Below are positions 56,938 to 64,000 of a stretch of 64,000 nt of DNA, in pieces. Below the pieces are notes generated by a model. The model was not told the DNA's origin. It searched no databases and worked only from the letters and a program-made list of their open reading frames with translations. The translations under genes and the position numbers were made by a program. Each line of letters begins with the position of its first letter. The first letter of the stretch is position 1. This stretch comes from Aulostomus chinensis (lineage: Eukaryota > Chordata > Actinopteri > Syngnathiformes > Aulostomidae), in assembly GCA_037954235.1 (NCBI GenBank), contig JBBMOA010000001.1, positions 19,114,643-19,178,642 on the forward strand, read 5' to 3'.

Positions 56938-57611
56938 GGCTGTTTTTGTAGTGATTTGATGCCTCATGAGGAGAAAATTTGGGCACAAATGTTGGACAAG
57001 AGTGTTTGTGGAGGGTGATTTTTTGTTGTTGTTGCAGTGTTGTAAGTCACTGTAACTGCAGCTGAATGATTGAACTTTCTCCAAATGTCCTCAAGATGGT
57101 TTCCAATGACATCAGTTGTCACAAGAGGAAGTCTGCATGTAAACACACTCAGGTGTGCCCAGCTATTCTTATGAGAACATTCGATCAACTTCATTCTATG
57201 TGCAGCCTAACCTTAATCTTAATCTTAATCTTAACCAATTGAATCTTAATCTTTATTTGAAACTAAACTCAATCCAGACCTTCACTCTGAAAGAACTCAC
57301 AAACTGCATTGCGCTGCATCAGGGCCGGTCTTTGGTCCCCATGAGGACGAGGACTCCTGATCAGTGTTGATGATGGAAATGGTCTCCAACACCATAAAAC
57401 AAGAAATACACACACGTGTAAACACACACAGTGACCCCGCATGTCGTTTTTGCCCAACTTAAATTTTCATTCATTACCCAGAACCTCTCAAAAGCCCTGA
57501 AGAAAAATTGAATATTTGGAGTTTGAAAGCCATAAATCACATCCATATCATCTTGTCCATCTCAGTCTGATCTCATCTTTGTTGTTTTTTTAAAGAGGGA
57601 CAAATTGGTAC

Positions 57612-57803
57612 TTGGTTAAAAAAGCACTGTGGGAAAATGATCCTGCTTTCAGGGAGGTCTTTGGTGAGTTTGCTAACAATGCAGAGAACCATGACGGTAC
57701 CAAGCACAAGGCTGCTGCCCTCTGCATCACAGCTACACTTTGGAGTCTGTTTGAACTGAATGTGAAGGGTCTGACATCATCACACCAGTACGACAACAAG
57801 TGA
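57612..57803 (+). pseudogene. protein-like relic frame, second copy
   Basis: Inverted copy of 13,839-14,030 with the same open frame. See that entry for the description. Confidence 0.25.
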
Positions 57804-58154
57804 CCATGAACCAAAAGAAAACCTTCACTGAGGAGTCCATGGATCTCATTGATCTGTGCCATTTCCTGATCTTCAGGTTCTGTCTTTGATTTCTTTCTTT
57901 GATCTCTAAATTCTGAGCTTTGGTTTCCTTGGTCAGTCTTTGAATTCTGGTTCATAATAAAAAAGAACTCCCAGCATATTTCTGCAGACCATTGATAGGG
58001 ATTTTACCAACTGCACCATAGCAACCCCCTTGCTGTCTGCTGTTGTGCCATTGAAAAGTAAGACAGCCTGGCAGTCAACAAACTGGGCTCAACAGAAAAA
58101 TGTCAACTAAAGATGGATTAAAGACCAGGAGGAAATGTAACCAACCTACAAAGA

Positions 58155-58325
58155 TGGAGGGGAATTGAGACCCACATGTTTGCCATCCTTGATGAACTGT
58201 CCACTGGTGCAGGGGATGAGGTCATGGCCATGATCTGGGAGCCAGTCCTGGATGTTAAATGCCCTGATGATGGACAGTGCAGTGGCAAAATGTCTGGTCC
58301 ACTGACTGAACTCTGCCACAAGTGA
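58155..58325 (+). pseudogene. protein-like relic frame, second copy
   Basis: Inverted copy of 13,317-13,487. The 57-codon frame is kept, and the last codons overlap a donor-like ACAA|GTGAGG. Confidence 0.3.
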
Positions 58326-59157
58326 GGAACAACAGTCAGCAAGGAGTAGAAACGAAGAGGAGAAATGGAGAGAACAGAAAGAATGAGAGATCATGGAGGA
58401 AAGAGGCTGATATTTGCAAGTGTCCTGACTACAACACAGCAATCTAGAGAAACCATGACCTGGATTACTGAGGACATCCACTGGCAGTTCATTTCTGTTG
58501 ATCATAGGGCCATGCTGGGTGAAGCAGGAATGAATCCTGGGACTGAGGTTGTGGAGCAATGGTCACCTTTCCTGCTGAAACTGTCAATTCTTCTGCTTGG
58601 TTCTCTCCACAAAACCAGTCCCTTAACGAAGCTCAAACCCCAGTTACAGCTGTGAGAGCCCAGAATCGGACACACTGGACCATCAGGAACAGCTTTGTGC
58701 TTTCAAACAACAGAGACGACACTCAAGGACTCAGGGAATGCAGGAATCTCTGGCCTCAGCTGACATGTTGATTTTCAGCAACACTTCATGATGCTGGGTT
58801 TCGCCAACCAATGAGAAGATGAAGGAGGCCGTCAACTCCTTCAAGCTCAACATCTCCACTGCTTTACCCAGGAGGTCAGGAGGTCAAAGCAGAACCTGCA
58901 CCCCCCACCTCTGATGTTTACTCCACACAGAGATGAGGGGTCTGTTCAGAAGAGTGAGCTGGAGTCTGGGCAAGTCTTTTCATTCAGTCCCCGGTTGAAA
59001 CAATTGTCTCCACCAACTTCAGTATGGGTCTGGACCTGCACAGGTTACAATTCGTGTCTTTGTCCCAAGGGTTTGTTGAACCAGAGAAGCTTCAAGTGGT
59101 GACGCTCATTAAACCATGCATGAAGGTCAACCTGCATTATCTGCTGTGCTCATTAGC

Positions 59158-59229
59158 AGGGACTTAGCTCCAATGGTAGAGTGCTAGCTTAGCATGTGAG
59201 AGGTAGAGGGATCCATGCCTTCCTTCTCA
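59158..59229 (+). pseudogene. tRNA-Ala (AGC) pseudogene
   Basis: Partner of 12,413-12,484 with the same lost acceptor pairing (AGGGACT against a CTTCTCA-like strand) and ATCCATG T-loop. Confidence 0.75.
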
Positions 59230-60954
59230 GAATACTTCAGCTTGTTCTGTTGATCAGAGGAGCTGCTGGGTGATGAATGCTGATGTTTGTCCACTGCTGT
59301 GATAAAGTGTCCCCTGTTACTGAGATGTGGATGAACACCTGCTCAGGTCAAAGCTGCAATCAAACCAGGGACTCTGAACCTCCCACACAGTGAAGGAGTT
59401 TGTTATCAAGATTTATGGCAGCTTTGAAAGTTCCCACCATCTCCTGAATGTGGAGCAACTTGTCCTGCCAAAACTGTCCCCTCTTCCATTCTTAATAACA
59501 CCTGTCCTGACTGGCAATCAAGCTAGGCTGCAGCGGTGAAAGCACTTAATGCAGCCAGGATACACAATGACTCAGGATACACAGGAATCTGTTGACTCAG
59601 CTGGAGAAGCAGAGGGTCCACCAAGACCAGCAGACACCTTCATTCTTGATTCTTGATTCAAGGGCAGCCCCTTGAGATGCACCATCTCATTTTGGAGGGG
59701 GTCCTGACAAATAATGACCAACGATACAACAATAATAAAAGTAGATTCTATTTTCAACACAAGGACACACACATCATACACCCAGGTACAGGCCAACAAT
59801 GTTCCCCAAAGCCCCCCCCCCCCACCACCACCACCACCATCCAGTATTATACAAAGTATGATCAGAGATCCCACTGCAGAATAAGAGTGGGCCTGTGTTC
59901 ACATACTCATACATTTAAACACCCATCTAAATAAATACTGCTTCCATGCACCATTAAAGTACACAATGCATATTCATACACAAATATCCACATATTTACA
60001 GAGAAAAGGGGAGGTGCATCAGAAACGAGAGCAGATGTTTGAAAATGCTTGATGATTTGAAGATGAGAAAGGAAGAGAGAGACCCAAGTGAGGAGGAAAG
60101 GTTGTTCCAATCTGATGGAGCTTTAAATACAACCGGTCAAAGCAGGAGGCCGTCCCCACTGATCCTGGATCTGCTCGACGTTCCTGCCTGTTAAAAGGAA
60201 GGTGTTCATCACCACTGTTGCAGGATGTGCTGCTGATGGAGAATTGTTGGGTGTAGATTCATTGAAGCAGTTTGGTGCTGGACCTGCTCTACTAGTAAAG
60301 AGTCATGAGAGAACTTTGTTGTGATTTGGTTCAAACAAATAAAAATGATTTGACTTGATTTGGTGCCTCAGGAGGAGAAAATTTGGGCACAAAAGTTGGA
60401 CAAGAGTGTTTGTGGAGGTTGTGGATCAAAGTTCTATTTATATCCAACACATAAAATCAAACAATGTGAAGCAGGCTAATGAACAATAAATCAAATATAA
60501 AAATGCTTTATTTTAAGATCTAGAATATCTTGTGAATATCTGGAGCTTCATTCCAGCAGCAGACCTCCTCAGGTGATGACTTCATATTTGACATGTTTAC
60601 CATTCAATGAGACTCATTGTCAGTCCATTGAAATCTACTGGTGTTCCTGGTGAGTTGATTTAACAACATGAGCTGACAGAATCTACGTTCAGGTAGGAAC
60701 CACCACATCCAGGGTTCTGGACCTTTGAGCAGGCAGAGCCATCAAAGTAGCAGACTAAGCTAGCAGACGTTAGCATTGAGAAGAAACTGATACCTGAGTC
60801 TACTTTTGGGTCTGGTCAAGTGATGACACAATAATATGACATCATTGTCAGATTGACGCCTGCTCAACAGTGACCAAACACTGCCCTATTGCATCGTGGG
60901 AAATTTCTGCTTGGCTTGTGTCCATCAACACACACAAAGAAATTTATCTCATGC

Positions 60955-61026
60955 TGCCGTGACGTGGATTAGAACCGGGGTTGCTGCGGCCACAACGCAG
61001 AGTACTAACCACTATACGATCACAGC
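60955..61026 (-). pseudogene. tRNA-His pseudogene
   Basis: Same B-box and T-stem changes as 56,003 (GGTTCTAATCC, ACGTC) and the same GCTGTGA acceptor, although by its indels this arm descends from the L1 type. See the conversion finding. Confidence 0.8.
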
Positions 61027-61540
61027 TTCCGCAACAGCAGCTTGAGCTTCTATGTCTTTGTCTCATTGAGTGTTGCGGCGAACAGCTGTTGAACAGCTGA
61101 TGGGCGACTGCGGCGGCCCCTGATGCAGGAGACGGGCCAGGACCCGTTCAGAAGGTGGTGAATATTATTCTTGGTGTTTTTAGGGCATGTTCCCACCCAT
61201 CTTCACGTGGGTGACAAAAATGGATTTTTTGTAAAAATTTCGGCGCGAGTTCGGCCTGTCAAATCCTGATTGGGGCCAGTTTGGTTGTGTTGTCTGCAGC
61301 GAGAGCGCGCCTGGCACGCTCAGCGGGAGCGAGTCCGATCATTATAAAGGTGGGTCAAACAATTTAGGTAGAGACGAAGGACGGCACGGGCAGAGCAGAC
61401 GCAGGTCTTCATTCCACCTGCAGAGCTGTAGAGCATGGATCATGTCAAGGACTAAATGAGGGGAAAGAGAGCAGGAGAGCAGGGCAGAGACAAACACAGA
61501 GAATGCTCTCCTAATACAAGGACTGTTCAGTCAACAGTAG

Positions 61541-61612
61541 AGCAGAGTGGCACAGAGGAAGCGTGCTGGGCCCATAACCCAGAGGTCGATGGATCGAAAC
61601 CATTCTCTGCTA
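61541..61612 (+). tRNA. initiator tRNA-Met (CAT)
   Basis: 72-nt iMet with a fully paired acceptor stem and intact anticodon arm. A box GGCACAGAGG has one change and the T stem uses one G-U pair. No TTTT downstream within 25 nt. Confidence 0.68.
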
Positions 61613-62546
61613 GAAGAAGAAAAATAAGATGAACCTGCATCTTTAGAAATGTGTGTCTGTTAAAAAGAGGTTCATAAGGATTTTTTCTTCCTCCACAATC
61701 ACCAACCATTGTGAGAGTTAACAACAGTCCACTTTCTGACTGAAGCAAAAGTAGACTTCAAAAGGTTCTTCTGATTCAACATAGCAGCTAAATTTCCATT
61801 TCCTGAACAGGACAGGTTAAAAAAAAGGGAATGTCATGACTTCCTCTGTATGTTAGAATATGAACGACTAAAAATGTTCATGCCCAGTTTAAAGTTAGAA
61901 TTAAACTGAAAATACAAAAACCTTCCCTCTTCAATCCTGTCACTCAGTGTTGTAAACTGTTTCAAACAAATTCTACTGTTGAACAGTTCAAGAGTTTCTA
62001 ATGAAGCTGAATGTTCTCCTCTACTTTCCTCAGTTGTGCTTCTTTCATGTCCTCCTGAGATCAAAGACAGAATTCCAGGTACAAATAAAGACACTATCAA
62101 AGCCCCCCTGATGAAATCATCATCAATTCTGTCTTTGATCTGGAGGCTCTTGCTTTAATCTTGGCTTTGATCTGACGAATGTTTCCTGACAGGTTTCTGT
62201 TTCCACTCCAGAGCAACCAGTAGTTGATCCTATCAGACCAGTCTGATGAACGAAGCTTTTCACTGTCAGTGGAATCACTGGGAAAAGAAACTCCTCCTGT
62301 CAGATGAAGGCTTCACTGTGTTGAGGAGGGTTTGTTCAGATGATTCTGGAAGAATAAATCAAAACCTCATCATTGAACATGAACATTAATCACTGATGAC
62401 TGTTTTAACTGAACCTACTGGATACTGTGGTGCCTGATGAGGAGACAACTTGGGTACAAAGTTGCAGAAGAGGGTTTTTGGAGAGGAGATTTAGATGAGA
62501 TGGTTTCCAAATCAAATCGGTTGTCACAAGGGAAAGTCTGCATGGA

Positions 62547-62547
<1 letters not shown>

Positions 62548-62622
<75 letters not shown>
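62548..62622. repeat. (CA)n microsatellite
   Basis: About 35 CA units with one AAAC and one CG interruption; partner of 8,996. Confidence 0.96.
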
Positions 62623-62624
<2 letters not shown>

Positions 62625-62772
62625 CCTACTGACTAACCCATGTTTTTCTTCACTTAAACCACCACTGGAGTATTGAAAGAGATTGCATGAGACACCATCA
62701 ACTTACATTAAAAACCCCTGACTGCCTTTAATTCCCTCCTGGCTGCAGGAAATTAGACAGACCAGCCCCCAT

Positions 62773-63160
62773 AGCGGGCCTGCACGGTGGTGCAGTGGTC
62801 AGCACTGTGCCCTCACAGCAAGAAGGTTCCGGGTTCGGGTCCTGGCTCGGGCGTGGGATCTTTCTGTGTGGAGTTTGCATGTTCTCCCCGGGCCTGCGTG
62901 GGTTCTCTCCAGGTACTCCGGCTTCCTCCCACGGTCCAAAGACATGGACATTAGGGGACGAGGCTGATTGATACTCTAAATTGACCGTAGGCGTGAGCGT
63001 GAATGGTTGTTCGTCTGTGTGTTGGACCTGCGATGGACTGGCGACCTGTCCAGGGTGAACACCGCCTCTCGCCTGTAGATGCTGGGATAGGCTCCAGCCC
63101 CCCCCCCCCCCCCCCGTGACCCTTACTAGTAAGGAATAAGCAGAAGATGACGATGGATGG
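62773..63160 (+). repeat. tRNA-headed dispersed repeat (SINE-like), copy 4
   Basis: Full-length copy, near-identical to copy 1 in inverted orientation, with a C17-18 run before GTGACCC. Confidence 0.8.
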
Positions 63161-63835
63161 CCCATAGAGTGGAGGTGAGACCACAACCATGCTCTACAAT
63201 CAATATTTACATCAAAACAGCAACAACTTAACCTGACTAAATATATACATGATTCCAGACTACTACACCAACTCAATCATACATCCACATAATCATTCAA
63301 TGAACCTCGCCTGTGATTGTACCCCCTCCCCCATCTGGGAGCAAAGGTTTGCACCTACAGCTCTTAAGGAGCTTCCTTGGGCCACTCTCCCCTTTTGGCT
63401 CCACCCCCTTTAAAGAAACCAACAGGAAGAGGTGAGGACTGACGTGACGACTGAAACTGCCACATTTACATGAGACAAACTTGATCAACACTAAATACCA
63501 GGCCTTGCACAGTGATTCCCACTGACTGACACTGGGGTCTTCATTTTCCACAGGCAGGATGGCCGGTTCCCCTGTGCTTCCCAGGTCCCTCCCTGGAACA
63601 CATGGCATAGCAAATGTTTCACATATTTGCTGATTCAATAAACCTGACCATTAACATGTGTGTGTGCCTCTAATTTACATAAACTGTTCATACCAAGACA
63701 AATGCTACCTTCAATTCATCATTTATGTCATGGAACCCTTGGTCTCCATTACATTGGTCAACCAGAGAAGCTTCAACTGGTGACGCTCATTCAACCATGA
63801 AGGTCAAGGTGCATTATCTGCTATGCTCCTTAACA

Positions 63836-63908
63836 GGGGAATTAGCTCAAATGGTAGAGTGCTCGCTTAGCATGTGAGAGGTAGAGGGATCGATGCCCTC
63901 ATTCTCCA
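63836..63908 (+). tRNA. tRNA-Ala (AGC)
   Basis: Best preserved Ala copy: acceptor GGGGAAT/ATTCTCC pairs throughout, anticodon stem CTCGC/GTGAG pairs with one G-U, anticodon AGC, T stem GAGGG/CCCTC. A box TAGCTCAAATGG matches the vertebrate consensus. No TTTT in the next 25 nt. Confidence 0.78.
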
Positions 63909-64000
63909 GAATACTTTAACTTGTTCTGTTGATCAGAGGAGCTGCTGGGTGTTGAATGCTGATGTTTGTCCACTGCTGTGATAAAGTGTCCCCTGTTACT

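Larger units (their letters stand above)
56561..60486. repeat. palindrome spacer, right copy (inverted)
   Basis: Near-identical reverse complement of 11,141-15,130 with the same protein-like relics, Ala pseudogene, signal-peptide ORF and (AATCTT)n-like tract. Length differences are small. The (GGT)n-like stretch on the minus strand at 59,810-59,840 replaces the G run of the left copy. Confidence 0.9.
60487..63260. repeat. palindrome arm R1 (reversed)
   Basis: Reverse complement of arm L1 with the same two GC-rich segments (near 61,185-61,345) and the same dispersed-repeat sequence variants. Contains His and iMet copies and the (CA)n tract. Confidence 0.9.

Noticed and set aside
11141..60486. 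Spacer inversion between palindrome arms as the cause of opposite spacer orientation
   Set aside because: Arm indel markers show the whole right structure is inverted relative to the left, so a spacer flip is not needed.

Overview
The window looks like a teleost fish nuclear chromosome segment. Supporting signs are vertebrate-type tRNA genes with internal A and B boxes, a two-exon C2H2 zinc-finger gene with the N-terminal domain usual in fish, fish-style hAT, piggyBac and LINE relics, long (CA)n tracts, and a tRNA-headed dispersed repeat. Only about 10% is plausible host protein-coding DNA. The rest is repeats, transposons and tRNA-bearing duplicated blocks. I cannot name the species.

Layout. 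0-3.4 kb: tRNA-Arg(ACG), tRNA-Asn(GTT) and a broken initiator tRNA-Met in otherwise plain DNA. 3.4-7.3 kb: an orphan ORF, a 41-bp satellite (about 34 copies), a ~126-bp triplication, a 22-bp minisatellite and a 57-bp repeat carrying a CRE-like site. 7.6-8.3 kb: piggyBac transposase relic beside a (TG)n tract. 8.4-17.9 kb: an imperfect palindrome whose arms carry initiator-Met and His tRNA copies and whose spacer carries an Ala tRNA copy. 18.3-27.5 kb: further rearranged copies with Ala, Leu, Gln and Met tRNA genes or pseudogenes. 27.7-28.2 kb: LINE C-terminal relic. 28.2-30.0 kb: a probable host gene encoding a coiled-coil protein with nineteen 12-residue repeats. 30.4-32.1 kb: endogenous-retrovirus fragment (LTR, primer-binding site, gag/protease region). 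32.8-34.9 kb: zinc-finger gene. 36.0-37.5 kb: hAT transposase relic. 37.6-54.6 kb: a 43-bp satellite array split by a young, nearly intact Ty3/gypsy retrotransposon (41,565-49,456). 55.1-63.9 kb: the 8.4-18.4 kb palindrome again, as a whole, in inverted orientation.

Functional reading. Two host protein genes are credible: the zinc-finger gene (a nuclear DNA-binding protein) and the repeat-bearing coiled-coil gene. About half of the tRNA copies are visibly broken and nearly all lack an oligo-T terminator close downstream, so the tRNA blocks look like a decaying, duplicating tRNA cluster rather than an active one. The gypsy element uses tRNA-His as its primer match and the retroviral fragment uses tRNA-Ser. 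The most interesting structural signal is the palindrome within a large inverted duplication, with evidence of sequence exchange between arms. I saw no clear sign of a wholly new molecular system. The repeat-bearing gene, the fold-back repeat family and the arm homogenisation are the best leads.
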